NCBI GenBank assembly: GCA_023439045.1
Contig: JAEXOY010000018.1
Location: 62,001-126,000, forward strand
Direction: 5' to 3'
Length of the DNA stretch: 64,000 nucleotides
Origin: Bacillota bacterium
GTDB taxonomy: Bacteria > Bacillota > Clostridia > Acetivibrionales > DSM-1351
In this document: piece after piece, positions 8,803 to 17,143 of the stretch
How the letters are laid out: the number at the start of each line of letters is the position of its first letter
Position numbering within the stretch: the stretch's first letter is position 1
The notes under the pieces: generated by a model
Told to the model about the DNA's origin: nothing
The model's database searches: none
The model's input: the letters and a program-made list of their open reading frames with translations, nothing else
Made by a program: the position numbers and the translations under genes

Positions 8803-9870
8803 TTATTTATTTTCAAACAGTATTCTCTTATCAATTTCTGGGGATACAAATACTTTAATAAGGTTTGGATTTTCTGAAAGCTCATGAATAGCATCCTCTA
8901 ATTCTTCTAGTGGAACAACCATTGAGAACATGGCTTTTGGGTCGATTCTCTTATATTTTAGAAGGTTAAGAACATCTCCCCAGTCATTGCCTATACCTGC
9001 GCATGAGCCAGAAACCTTCTTCTCTCCAAGAACAAATTCATATGGAGCTAGAGCGGCCTTTGCGTCAGGGGCACAGATTCCAAACGCTTCGACTGTTCCA
9101 CCGCGTCTTACCATATCAAAAGCTTGTTCATAAGTTTTGGGGTGGCCAACAGCCTCTAATACATAATCAGCACCGATACCGTTAGTTAATCTCATAACCT
9201 CAGCCACAGGATCCTTGATTTCATTTATATTTATTGTATAATCAGCTCCCATTTCCATAGCCATCTTAAGTCTTGCGGCACTATCACCAATAACTATAAC
9301 TGGTGCAGCACCACGGAGCTTGGCCATTGCGGCATGAAGTATTCCTAAGCCGCAACCAATAACTACACAGCTAGATGATATCTTGAGATTCATTCTTTTT
9401 GAAGCCTGAATGACTGCTGTCATTGGCTCAATAAAGGCAGCAGAATATTCATCAACCTCATCTGGAATAGGGTAGCAATTTTGCCAAGGTGCCTTAACAT
9501 ATTCGGCAAAAGCGCCATCGGTATGAATACCTAACTGTGTAAAGGTCTTACAAAGAAGGCCTTCACCTCTGCGGCAGAAGTAGCATGTACCGCAAGGTAG
9601 ACAAATATCAACCGAAACGCGGTCACCCTTTTTGAGTCCCTGAGCATTGGCACCAACTTCTTCTACGATACCCCAAAACTCATGACCTGAAATCATAGGG
9701 AGATATTCTGATGCATATTGTCCCTTGTATATTTTCCCATCTGTACCACAGATGCCACACATTTTTACCTTAATAAGCACTTCGTTATCGTTTATTTCTG
9801 GTACTGGAACCTGCTTCAGTGCCATTACTCCAGGTTTTTCAATAACTTGCGCTCTCATAGTTCTTGACAT
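8803..9870 (-). CDS. zinc-dependent medium-chain alcohol/polyol dehydrogenase
   Basis: A 355-residue MDR-family enzyme. The catalytic zinc region is CGICGTDGKIY followed by GHEFWG. The structural zinc cysteines lie in CGTCYFCRRGEGLLC. The NAD fold contains VIGCGLGILHAA near residue 175. It resembles sorbitol, threonine and galactitol-phosphate dehydrogenases and should oxidise a secondary hydroxyl of a polyol or sugar with NAD(P). The start is supported by AGGAGGAG seven bases upstream. It is the second gene of a minus-strand pair, 33 nt after the epimerase gene. Confidence 0.9.
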   Translation of the reverse strand: MSRTMRAQVIEKPGVMALKQVPVPEINDNEVLIKVKMCGICGTDGKIYKGQYASEYLPMISGHEFWGIVEEVGANAQGLKKGDRVSVDICLPCGTCYFCRRGEGLLCKTFTQLGIHTDGAFAEYVKAPWQNCYPIPDEVDEYSAAFIEPMTAVIQASKRMNLKISSSCVVIGCGLGILHAAMAKLRGAAPVIVIGDSAARLKMAMEMGADYTININEIKDPVAEVMRLTNGIGADYVLEAVGHPKTYEQAFDMVRRGGTVEAFGICAPDAKAALAPYEFVLGEKKVSGSCAGIGNDWGDVLNLLKYKRIDPKAMFSMVVPLEELEDAIHELSENPNLIKVFVSPEIDKRILFENK

Positions 9871-9903
9871 AGTAAAACTCCTCCTATATATTTTTTGTAA
9901 AAA

Positions 9904-10887
9904 TTATTCTGTTTTACCCTGAAATAATTTATCTTTTCTTCCTTCATACGGTGCATCTATCAACAATGGCTTTAAGAACTCAACAGTCTTCTTCACACCA
10001 TCTGCACGACTCATTGTGACGTCTTCATGTTCATAGCTTAAAACTCCATTATAGCCAACCATTGAAAGCTCAGTAATAATCTTCTTCCATTGCACGCTTC
10101 CCCAGCCAGGAATACGGAATCTAAAGGCTCTCTCTAGGTTCTGCCAGTCACCCTGCATTAATATACCGCCAACTGCAAGGTTATGCTCAACTATTTCTCC
10201 GTCCTTAGCATGAACATGGAATATCCTATCTTTTAATCTATCTATGAAATTCTCTACCTTTAAACCAAGGTATATTAGATTTGCTGGGTCCATGTTATAT
10301 CCTAGGCAAGGATGATTATCAACAAGTTTAATAGCTTTTTCAGCAGTGTGGATGTCATATATGAAATTATTAGGATGTGGTTCTACAGCAAACTTAACAC
10401 CATACTCCTTAAATTTATCTAAAATTGGTATAAATTTTTCTTGAAATTCTTTTTCACATTCAGACCAACCATTAGCATGAGGGAAAGGAAAGTAACGTCC
10501 GAAATTAGATATTCCAGTAAAGCCATTTACTATAGGGACTTCAAGTGCATTAGCCGCCTGAGCTGTTCTTATAAGGCTTTCGGTACCAAAGCGGATTTTC
10601 TCTTCGGGGGTTCCCATGTATATTGCATCAGTATCAACACCGTGAGGCCCCATTATTAGTAATGAATCAGCATGGTTACTAAGGGCAGATATACTTAAGC
10701 CGTAGCTTGCAACCATTTTTCTAATCTTTTCTGCATTGTTACCTTTTAGCACTTCTCTAGCGTCTAACTGGCCATTATCTTCATATGCGGGAATCTCCAG
10801 GGCCTCATAACCATATTCTGATGCCAATTTTGCCACTTCTTCCAGAGGCTTTTCAGTATAGTTTGCAGTAAAAAAACCAAGTTTCAT
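9904..10887 (-). CDS. sugar phosphate isomerase/epimerase family protein (TIM barrel)
   Basis: I chose the start at 10887 because GGAGGG (10895-10900) lies seven bases upstream; an in-frame start seven codons earlier has no such site. The 327-residue TIM barrel carries candidate metal residues in AVEPHPNN, YNMDPANL, HVHAKDGEIV and SYEHED. It is related to 7766-8626 but clearly diverged. It heads the minus-strand operon with the zinc dehydrogenase, transcribed from a promoter at 11027-11055 that carries an operator-like site also found upstream of deoC and the first GntR gene. Confidence 0.87.
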   Translation of the reverse strand: MKLGFFTANYTEKPLEEVAKLASEYGYEALEIPAYEDNGQLDAREVLKGNNAEKIRKMVASYGLSISALSNHADSLLIMGPHGVDTDAIYMGTPEEKIRFGTESLIRTAQAANALEVPIVNGFTGISNFGRYFPFPHANGWSECEKEFQEKFIPILDKFKEYGVKFAVEPHPNNFIYDIHTAEKAIKLVDNHPCLGYNMDPANLIYLGLKVENFIDRLKDRIFHVHAKDGEIVEHNLAVGGILMQGDWQNLERAFRFRIPGWGSVQWKKIITELSMVGYNGVLSYEHEDVTMSRADGVKKTVEFLKPLLIDAPYEGRKDKLFQGKTE

Positions 10888-11001
10888 TATACAACCCTCC
10901 ACTTTCATAAAATTAAAGTAACTAATTTCAATGTAAAAGATAATACTTACTCAGGTACCTATTTACATTATTGAGGTGCGGTTTGCGTTATATTATCATG
11001 T

Positions 11002-11013
11002 CGTTATAACAAG
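11002..11013 (-). promoter_or_regulatory. putative GntR operator, epimerase-ADH operon
   Basis: Minus strand reads CTTGTTATAACG. The same 12 bases occur at 18063-18074 before deoC, and a one-base variant at 17010-17021 before the GntR gene. Only the left half of the TATAACGTTATA palindrome is kept here; a second piece, CGTTATATTAT (plus strand 10987-10996), lies nearby. The position just downstream of the -10 box suits repression. Confidence 0.6.
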
Positions 11014-11026
11014 CACTCATGTAATA

Positions 11027-11055
11027 AGTTTAGTATTAAAAATATATTTTGTCAA
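11027..11055 (-). promoter_or_regulatory. promoter of the minus-strand epimerase-ADH operon
   Basis: On the minus strand a perfect TTGACA (11055-11050) is followed after 17 bp by TAAACT (11032-11027). The operator-like CTTGTTATAACG begins 13 bases after the -10 box. Confidence 0.6.
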
Positions 11056-11267
11056 TATATTTTGCATTCTAAGAAATATGATAAAAATGCTTAGAATTTA
11101 CGGCCTTTCAATAGCTTCCTACAACTAACTTTACAAATTTTTGTTGAAAGTTAAGGATAATTATGATAATGTTATTATAATGTTATAATAAGATTTTGGT
11201 TATATACCTCAACAGAATTAAAACCTAAAAAGGATTTATAACTAATTTATACTAGGGGGTTATAATA

Positions 11268-12509
11268 ATGGATTACAAAAGCAAACTTCTTTCTCCTTTA
11301 AAGATTGGAACAAGAATAAGCCCAAACCGTTTTTTCATTCAAGCAATGGAATGTACAGATGCTGATGCTGACGGCAATCCATCAGAGTTAACGTATAAGC
11401 GTTACGAAAACTTATTCCGTGGAGAATCTGGGGTAATTACTTTAGAAGCAATTTCTATTACCCATGAAAGCAGATCAAGATTAAACCAACTTATGATTAT
11501 GCCTCAAAATCTCAAGCCACTTAAGAACTTTGTAAAGAAGATGAAGGAAATTAACCCTAATCTTCTGTTTATTTTCCAATTAACCCATTCAGGGGAATTA
11601 AGTAATCCAGACTTTTCTCGTAGAGTTACCGTTAAACCGCTTCCAGGCAAGGGCGGTGAATTAATGACTGAAGAAGATGTGCTCAAGATAATAGATGACT
11701 TTGTTCTTGCTGCAAAAATTGCGCATGAAGCTGGAGCAGATGGAATTGATATGAAGCTTTGCCATGGTTATCTAGGCTCACAGATATTAAGACCATATAA
11801 TGATAAAAAGTGGAAGTACGGTGGTAGCTGGGAAAATCGCAGACAGTTTGCATTCGACCTATATGAAAAAATCCAAAGAGCTGTTAACGACAAGAACTTT
11901 CTCATAGGGTCTAAAATATCAGCTTGGGAGGGTTTCCCAGGTGGTTTTGGAACAATTGGCCCAGACTCACCAGTCATAGATCTCACAGAGCCAATTGATT
12001 TGGTTAAGGGTTTAGAGGAGAGAGGAGCCCAGTACTTTGTACAATCTGCTGGAAGCCCATCTATTACTGTAAGTCTTACCCAGGCAGATAGAGGGTCTCC
12101 GTACTTTGCATACTTGCATCAGTACTTTTCAAAAATTCTAAGGGACAATCTCAAGCCAGAAACGGTTGTAGTAGGCTCCAATTTCTCAGTGTTTAGAGAT
12201 GGAAAGAATAAGATATGTGGAGTTTCAGAAGAATCAAGCTCACTGTTTGCATATGGGGCTCAGTGCATTGAACAGGGAGTATGTGATATGATTGCGCTTG
12301 GACGTCAGTCCTTTGCAGATCCACTTTTGCCACTTAAGCTTAGAGAAGGCAGAGAAAAAGAGATTAAGTATTGTACGGTTTGTGACAACTGTTTGGAATT
12401 ACTTATTCAACAAAGTCCAATAGGTTGCTGTACCTTCAATAAATTCTATACGGACGTGCTAGTCCAAACACGTAAAGAAAAGGGTAGACTTAAGCAGAAT
12501 CACACTTGA
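11268..12509 (+). CDS. NADH:flavin oxidoreductase (Old Yellow Enzyme family), single-domain form
   Basis: A 413-residue FMN-binding TIM barrel. Family features include LTHSGELSN, HEAGADGIDMKLCHGYLGSQ with the conserved His-Gly, and NRRQFAFDL. Near the C-terminus it has CTVCDNC and a further CC pair about 11 residues later, matching the 4Fe-4S cysteine pattern of 2,4-dienoyl-CoA reductase/BaiCD-type members. The FAD/NAD-binding C-terminal half of those proteins is missing; the ORF ends about 30 residues after the cysteines. It probably reduces an activated double bond or a keto-sugar-derived enone. The reaction within this sugar island is unknown. Confidence 0.85.
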   Translation: MDYKSKLLSPLKIGTRISPNRFFIQAMECTDADADGNPSELTYKRYENLFRGESGVITLEAISITHESRSRLNQLMIMPQNLKPLKNFVKKMKEINPNLLFIFQLTHSGELSNPDFSRRVTVKPLPGKGGELMTEEDVLKIIDDFVLAAKIAHEAGADGIDMKLCHGYLGSQILRPYNDKKWKYGGSWENRRQFAFDLYEKIQRAVNDKNFLIGSKISAWEGFPGGFGTIGPDSPVIDLTEPIDLVKGLEERGAQYFVQSAGSPSITVSLTQADRGSPYFAYLHQYFSKILRDNLKPETVVVGSNFSVFRDGKNKICGVSEESSSLFAYGAQCIEQGVCDMIALGRQSFADPLLPLKLREGREKEIKYCTVCDNCLELLIQQSPIGCCTFNKFYTDVLVQTRKEKGRLKQNHT

Positions 12510-12528
12510 TTTTACATATAAAAGGAAT

Positions 12529-12575
12529 GGGTCTTACAATAGCTATTAAAATAGCATTGTGAGGCCTATTTTTTA
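12529..12575 (+). terminator. rho-independent terminator after the OYE-family gene
   Basis: The arm at about 12530-12546 pairs with 12551-12566 (about 15 pairs with one bulge and G-U pairs), followed by a TATTTTTTA run. It lies 20 nt after the stop codon. Confidence 0.75.
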
Positions 12576-12676
12576 TATTGAAATACAAGCAAAATTCAAG
12601 CTAAATGTTTGAATAAGTTGTTTTGTGTTGATTTATGTTTGAAATGGTGGTAATATGTTGTAAGGGAGGTGATAAT

Positions 12677-13615
12677 GTGATTATTACCATTACTTTAAAT
12701 CCTGCAATGGACAAGGTGCTAATACTTAAAGATTTTAGTCTAAATATTACAAATCGGATTCAGGAACAATTCACATGTGTTGGTGGTAAGGGAACGCATA
12801 TATCAATTAACTTAAGCCTTTTAGGTATCAGAAGTACAGCAATTGGTGTAGTTATGGGGGATACTGGCGAAAAGATTTTGCATTCGTTAAAAAGTATGGA
12901 CATAGATGTTCAATTTATTAAACTAGCAGAAGGAGAGTCTAGAACTAACTATGTTGTTGTTGATGACGAGGGAAATTGTACATTGATTGCTGAAAAGGGA
13001 CAACTTATGAGCCAACAAGTTATAGATCAGCTTTTATTTTTGTATGCTTCTAAGGTCGGGAAGTATGATATTGTTGTAATATCAGGAGATGCATCCAACC
13101 AAAGCAACACAAACCTACAGGACACAATAATGGATATAGCGGCTCAAAAAGGAGCTCGTGTATGTATTGATGCAAGTGGGGAACACTTAAAAGCTGCAAT
13201 TAATAAAAGGCCATTTCTCATAAAACCAAATATGGACGAACTAAGCAAACTTCTTGACAGAAGCATCAAGACGGAGAAGGAAATATTAGCAGCTATAAAA
13301 GAGCTTTATCAACAATATGGTATTGCGAACATTATGGTATCATGCGGAGAGGATGGAAGCTACTTTTGTTCGGAGGGAGCATTTTATCGAATAATAGCTC
13401 CAAAAATCCAAGCGAAAAATACAGTTGGTTGTGGAGATGCTGTGGTATCTGGATTGCTAGCTGGTATTGAGGAGAGGCTGCCTATAGAACTGTGCCTAAA
13501 GAGAGCTAGTGCTATTGCTGCTGCAACTGCTATGGATAAATCAACAGTCGGCTTTGACATAAGCATACTCGATGAATTAGCTCAACGGGTGATAGTTCAA
13601 CCAATACCGTTGTAG
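12677..13615 (+). CDS. PfkB-family hexose-phosphate kinase (1-phosphofructokinase/tagatose-6-phosphate kinase type)
   Basis: I chose GTG 12677, which is preceded by AGGGAGG at 12663-12669; the longer ORF from 12635 has no such site. The 312-residue length matches 1-phosphofructokinases. It begins IITITLNPAMDKV, has the substrate motif VGGKGTHISINLSLLG and the C-terminal catalytic motif NTVGCGDAVVSGL with the conserved Asp. Family members phosphorylate fructose-1-P or tagatose-6-P to a bisphosphate. A class II aldolase gene lies downstream, so a phosphorylation-cleavage sequence is plausible. The last 25 coding bases are included in a 63-bp tandem repeat running downstream. Confidence 0.87.
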   Translation: MIITITLNPAMDKVLILKDFSLNITNRIQEQFTCVGGKGTHISINLSLLGIRSTAIGVVMGDTGEKILHSLKSMDIDVQFIKLAEGESRTNYVVVDDEGNCTLIAEKGQLMSQQVIDQLLFLYASKVGKYDIVVISGDASNQSNTNLQDTIMDIAAQKGARVCIDASGEHLKAAINKRPFLIKPNMDELSKLLDRSIKTEKEILAAIKELYQQYGIANIMVSCGEDGSYFCSEGAFYRIIAPKIQAKNTVGCGDAVVSGLLAGIEERLPIELCLKRASAIAAATAMDKSTVGFDISILDELAQRVIVQPIPL

Positions 13616-13744
13616 AAATTTATTATACTTATACGATTATTAATTAAAACTAAGATAGTTCAACCAATACCGTTGTAGAAATTTATTATGCTTATACGAT
13701 TATTAATTAAAACTAAGATAGTTCAACCAATACCATTATAGAAA
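13591..13744. repeat. 63-bp tandem repeat (2 full copies plus a partial) spanning the pfkB-type stop codon
   Basis: Copy 1 is 13591-13653, copy 2 is 13654-13716 (one base different), and a 28-bp partial third copy with two differences is 13717-13744. Copy 1 includes the final codons and stop of the PfkB-family gene, so the extra copies are non-coding. The unit contains TTAATTAA. Confidence 0.9.
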
Positions 13745-13808
13745 AGTAGCAATTATACATATTGATTAGTCGAATTAATACGAAAATAGTACAAGAGGGG
13801 GTAGTGCA

Positions 13809-14414
13809 ATGTCACAGATAATGTACTTCGAGGAACGCTGTAAGCTTGCAAGAACAATGAAATTACTTTTTGACAGAAAGTTGACTAACGCTGCAGGAGG
13901 TAATGCAGCAATGCGCGTAGGTGAGAACAGGATACTTGTAACGCCGTCGATGATGTCTGAACACAAACATTGTGAGCTGTCTACAGAGGATATACTGGTA
14001 TGTGATTATGATTTAAACATAATAGAGGGGTCTGGTGTATTGTCAAGGGAGTGTAGAATGCATGCTTTGATGCTAAAGAATATACCTGAGATTGGTGCAG
14101 TTATTCATGCACACCCCGAATACACTATGGTTTATGTTGCAGCGCAAAAACCTATTCCCTCTGTCACAGAGGCAACATTAAAAATGGGTGATTGTCAGCA
14201 TGTAAAGCAGGCAAAGGCATACTCCGAAGACCTGGCTGAGCATGTATATGATTTTTTTAAGGATAAGCGTGAGCTTTTAAAAAAGACTGGTTTGTGCGCA
14301 TTACTTCCATTGCATGGTACAGTAGCAGTAGGTAAACACATAGAGCAAGCCTTTAGCGTAGTGGAAAGAATTGAATGTGATGCAAAGTGCAATATCTTTG
14401 GTAAGTTTATATAA
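13809..14414 (+). CDS. class II aldolase/adducin-family protein (L-fuculose-phosphate aldolase-like)
   Basis: A 201-residue protein starting at ATG 13809 after a GAGGGGG site. It has the family pattern: TNAAGGNAAMR for the phosphate/glycine loop (usually TSGN), VIHAHPEYT with two metal histidines, and LPLHGT with the third metal histidine. The acidic catalytic position lies in SRECRMHALM. It should cleave a ketose-1-phosphate to dihydroxyacetone phosphate and an aldehyde, or act as an epimerase of that fold. It precedes the DeoR and rhamnulokinase-like genes, so an L-sugar or deoxy-sugar pathway is likely. The exact substrate is open. Confidence 0.87.
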   Translation: MSQIMYFEERCKLARTMKLLFDRKLTNAAGGNAAMRVGENRILVTPSMMSEHKHCELSTEDILVCDYDLNIIEGSGVLSRECRMHALMLKNIPEIGAVIHAHPEYTMVYVAAQKPIPSVTEATLKMGDCQHVKQAKAYSEDLAEHVYDFFKDKRELLKKTGLCALLPLHGTVAVGKHIEQAFSVVERIECDAKCNIFGKFI

Positions 14415-14466
14415 GTATATATTCTTTATGCTATAATGAAGAAAAAATTAAGTGGAGAAGAAATAT

Positions 14467-15219
14467 ATGTTTGCATGTGAAAGAAAAAGTAAAATCATAG
14501 AATATCTTGAACAGAATGGTTCTGCTCTGGTTAGTACATTGTCAGATATACTTGGAGTGGTGCCTGAGACAATACGAAGAGACCTCAAGGAACTTGAACA
14601 ACAGGGCATTTTAACAAGGACTCATGGTGGTGCATTTATGGAACGTAGGGAAACAGAGTATCCTGTTCAGGTAAGGGTTATGAAAAATACCCAAGAAAAG
14701 GAGAAATTATGCATGCATGCTGCAACCTTTGTGGAAGAAGGGGATATGATTTTCATAGATAACAGTTCTACACTTATAAATCTAATAAGATATATAGATA
14801 AAAGTCTTCACGTTACAATACTTACAAATTCAATTGGTATACTTCAGGAGTATGCTATGCAGGATAACAATAATATCACTATGATTTGTTCAGGAGGGGT
14901 CTTTAATAAAGCCAATATGTCCCTATCAGGTACAACCAATGAACAAGTCAGCAGCGACTTTTTCCCCAATAAAGCCTTTGTATCCTGTCATGGGATATCC
15001 TCTGAATATGGCTTTACTGACGGGAACCCGATGGAAATGAGCTACAAGAGAAATATGATAAAACTAGCTAGCAAAGCATTCTTTCTTTTGGACCACACAA
15101 AATTTGAAAAGCTAGGCTCAGTCAGATTAGGGGGGTTGGAGATTTGTGATGTACTTATTACCGATTCAGCTTTGCCAGCAGGATTTTACCCTCCATTTAC
15201 AATAGAGATATGTGAATAG
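14467..15219 (+). CDS. DeoR-family transcriptional regulator
   Basis: A 250-residue repressor-type protein. Start ATG 14467 is preceded by GTGGAG at 14452-14457; an in-frame GTG at 14452 overlaps that site. The N-terminal winged helix (LVSTLSDILGVVPETIRRDL, then GILTRTHGGA) is characteristic of DeoR regulators. The rest is the DeoRC sugar-phosphate sensor, including GDMIFIDNSSTL. It probably controls the surrounding aldolase, kinase and PfkB genes in response to a phosphorylated sugar. Its operator was not identified with confidence; the tandem repeat at 13591-13744 is a candidate region. Confidence 0.92.
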   Translation: MFACERKSKIIEYLEQNGSALVSTLSDILGVVPETIRRDLKELEQQGILTRTHGGAFMERRETEYPVQVRVMKNTQEKEKLCMHAATFVEEGDMIFIDNSSTLINLIRYIDKSLHVTILTNSIGILQEYAMQDNNNITMICSGGVFNKANMSLSGTTNEQVSSDFFPNKAFVSCHGISSEYGFTDGNPMEMSYKRNMIKLASKAFFLLDHTKFEKLGSVRLGGLEICDVLITDSALPAGFYPPFTIEICE

Positions 15220-15242
15220 TTGCTATAAGGGGGGAAGGCAGG

Positions 15243-16721
15243 ATGGGTTCTAAAATTAGTGTTTTGGCGTGTGATATTGGTGGTGGCAGCGGAAGGATAT
15301 TGGCAGTAAATTTTAATGGAAATACAATGGACTATAAATTGGCAACACGCTTTGATAACCATTCTGTTAGTGTGGGAGACAGCCTATACTGGGATGTATT
15401 AGGTATATACAAGGGAATCAAGGACGGGTTGGTAAAGTGTGCTAATTTGGGTATTAGGGCTACTTCAATGGGAATAGATACCTGGGGAAATGACTTTTGT
15501 TTTATAGATAAACAGGGGTATATGCTCGAAAACCCTTATTCCTATAGGGATGCGCGTACTGATGGGATACAGGACCATGTAAATCAGATTATACCCAATT
15601 ATCAGTTGTACTCAAGAAATGGTGTACAGCAGGTTAAAATGAATACTCTATATCAGTTGGTTTCACTTGTAAAGAATAGACAATACATGTTTGATATAGC
15701 ACATAAGTTTTTATTTATTCCAGATTTGTTAACATATTTTTTAACAGGAGAAATTTTTAATGAGTACACTCTAGCCTCAATATCTCAGCTTTTTAATTAT
15801 TCTAGTAATTCCTGGGATTTCGCTCTAACGAGAAGGTTAGGGATTCCTTCTGATTTATTTTCTAACATAACCTTACCTTGCGAAAAAAAGATACCATTAA
15901 AGGACGAGATTTGTAATGAATTACATATAGATTCCATTCCTTTGATTACAGTTGGGGCACATGATACGGCATCTGCTGTGGTTGCAGTTCCCCAAAGTCA
16001 GCAGACCATTTATATAAGTAGTGGAACATGGTCAATAGTGGGGACAGAAGTAGAAAAACCTATTATTAATGAGCAGGCTTATAAGTATAATTTTTCAAAT
16101 GAAGGTGGTGTTGGGGGAACTATTCGTCTACTTAAAAATGTAATGGGAATGTGGATAGTTCAGGAGTTACAAAGAGTATTCTCGATTGATGGCAGGGTAT
16201 ACAGCTTTAGTGAATTAATTGAATTAGTTAAATGTTCGAAGCCATTTGGTGCAGTTATTGATCCTGACGATGTTAGCTTTTATCAACCCCTTAACATGGC
16301 GCAGGCTATTAGGCAGTACTGCTCAAGAACAGGACAAAGGGTACCTGAAACAGATGGGGAATTGATTAGAACTGCGTTTGAAAGCCTCGCCCTCAAATAC
16401 AGATATGTAGTTGAAAAACTTGAGATGCTTGTTTGTAAAGAACTTGACAGTATTTATATTATTGGAGGAGGGTGCCAAAATGAGCTTGTAAACCAAATGA
16501 CTTCAAATTGCTGCAAAAAACCAGTTTACGCTGGCCCCGTTGAAGCTACAGCCCTAGGAAATGCAGTAACTCAACTGATAGCACTAGGAGAATTAAACTC
16601 CATTTCAGAGGCAAGAGCTGTTATCAAAGAAAGCTTCCAACCCAAAATGTATGTTCCGCAGGATACAGAACAGTGGGAACAACATTACCAGTACTTTTTG
16701 AGTATTAATAATTTATTATAG
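15243..16721 (+). CDS. rhamnulokinase-like FGGY kinase
   Basis: A 492-residue FGGY kinase. The N-terminal motif is ACDIGGGSGRILAV, corresponding to the DFGASSGR motif of rhamnulokinases. Other features are TSMGIDTWGNDF, the catalytic region VGAHDTASAV with its Asp, and the adenosine motif IIGGGCQNELV. It has the rhamnulokinase layout rather than that of the xylulokinase-like paralogues at 1-1500 and 18861-20399. With the class II aldolase upstream it would give a rhamnulose/fuculose-type kinase-aldolase pair, but no isomerase gene is adjacent. A large structured terminator follows. Confidence 0.87.
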   Translation: MGSKISVLACDIGGGSGRILAVNFNGNTMDYKLATRFDNHSVSVGDSLYWDVLGIYKGIKDGLVKCANLGIRATSMGIDTWGNDFCFIDKQGYMLENPYSYRDARTDGIQDHVNQIIPNYQLYSRNGVQQVKMNTLYQLVSLVKNRQYMFDIAHKFLFIPDLLTYFLTGEIFNEYTLASISQLFNYSSNSWDFALTRRLGIPSDLFSNITLPCEKKIPLKDEICNELHIDSIPLITVGAHDTASAVVAVPQSQQTIYISSGTWSIVGTEVEKPIINEQAYKYNFSNEGGVGGTIRLLKNVMGMWIVQELQRVFSIDGRVYSFSELIELVKCSKPFGAVIDPDDVSFYQPLNMAQAIRQYCSRTGQRVPETDGELIRTAFESLALKYRYVVEKLEMLVCKELDSIYIIGGGCQNELVNQMTSNCCKKPVYAGPVEATALGNAVTQLIALGELNSISEARAVIKESFQPKMYVPQDTEQWEQHYQYFLSINNLL

Positions 16722-16738
16722 CATATATAAATACAAAA

Positions 16739-16837
16739 GGATGAGAGCATCTAAACTGAAGTGAACCTCAAATGTAGGACTAACAAACTAACTAACATTT
16801 GCAGGTGTGCTTCAACAGAGGCTTCCATCTTTTTTTA
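16739..16837 (+). terminator. large nested-stem element ending in a T-run (terminator or structured RNA)
   Basis: Three nested helices are visible. An outer GATG..AGC (16740-16748) pairs with GCT..CATC (16821-16829). A middle TGAAGTGAACCT pairs with AGGTGTGCTTCA (about 16757-16768 with 16803-16814, with G-U pairs). An inner AAATGT pairs with ACATTT around a loop of about 20 nt. Seven to eight T residues follow. It is much larger than the other terminators in the window. Confidence 0.6.
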
Positions 16838-16966
16838 TTTGACTATTTAATTTAGTAAAAATAAAATTATATTAAGTATTATAGTTCGAGACCCATATAA
16901 TTTTATATAAAACAATATGATTAGAATATATTGCATAGTTACATTATATAAAAGTAGTATTAATTA

Positions 16967-16998
16967 TTGACAACACGGAGATAAATAGTTAATATAAT
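16967..16998 (+). promoter_or_regulatory. candidate promoter of the first GntR gene
   Basis: TTGACA (16967-16972) and TATAAT (16993-16998) are both perfect, but the 20-bp spacing is long; TTAATA at 16989 would give 16 bp. The operator lies just downstream at 17010-17026. Confidence 0.4.
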
Positions 16999-17009
16999 GA
17001 AAGCGCATA

Positions 17010-17026
17010 CTTGCTATAACGTTATA
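17010..17026 (+). promoter_or_regulatory. putative GntR operator (autoregulatory), TATAACGTTATA
   Basis: A perfect 12-bp palindrome TATAACGTTATA (17015-17026), preceded by CTTGC, lies 118 bp before the GntR start. The identical palindrome with almost the same left flank occurs upstream of deoC. Autoregulation is typical for GntR-family regulators. Confidence 0.7.
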
Positions 17027-17143
17027 TTATTAAACATTCTTTATACAAAAAAACAAGCTATATGATTGTAAAAATTCTTAGGATATAATATAATTTGTAT
17101 GCTATATTTTGTAATTAATATATTAAAATGGAAGGTGAATACT

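Larger units (their letters stand above)
10888..11267. promoter_or_regulatory. 380-bp divergent intergenic region
   Basis: It separates the minus-strand epimerase-ADH operon from the plus-strand OYE-family gene. The minus-strand promoter and operator-like site are listed separately. On the plus side there are AT-rich stretches (11161-11200) containing TATAAT-like hexamers, but no -35/-10 pair with good spacing. No small ORF with a ribosome-binding site was seen. Confidence 0.5.
16722..17143 (+). other. 421-bp gap with structured terminator, promoter elements and GntR operator
   Basis: The left part holds the structured element listed at 16739-16837. The right part (16840-17143) is very AT-rich and holds TTGACA at 16967, TATAAT at 16993 and the palindrome TATAACGTTATA at 17015, all upstream of the GntR start. 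No further ORF was seen. Confidence 0.6.
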
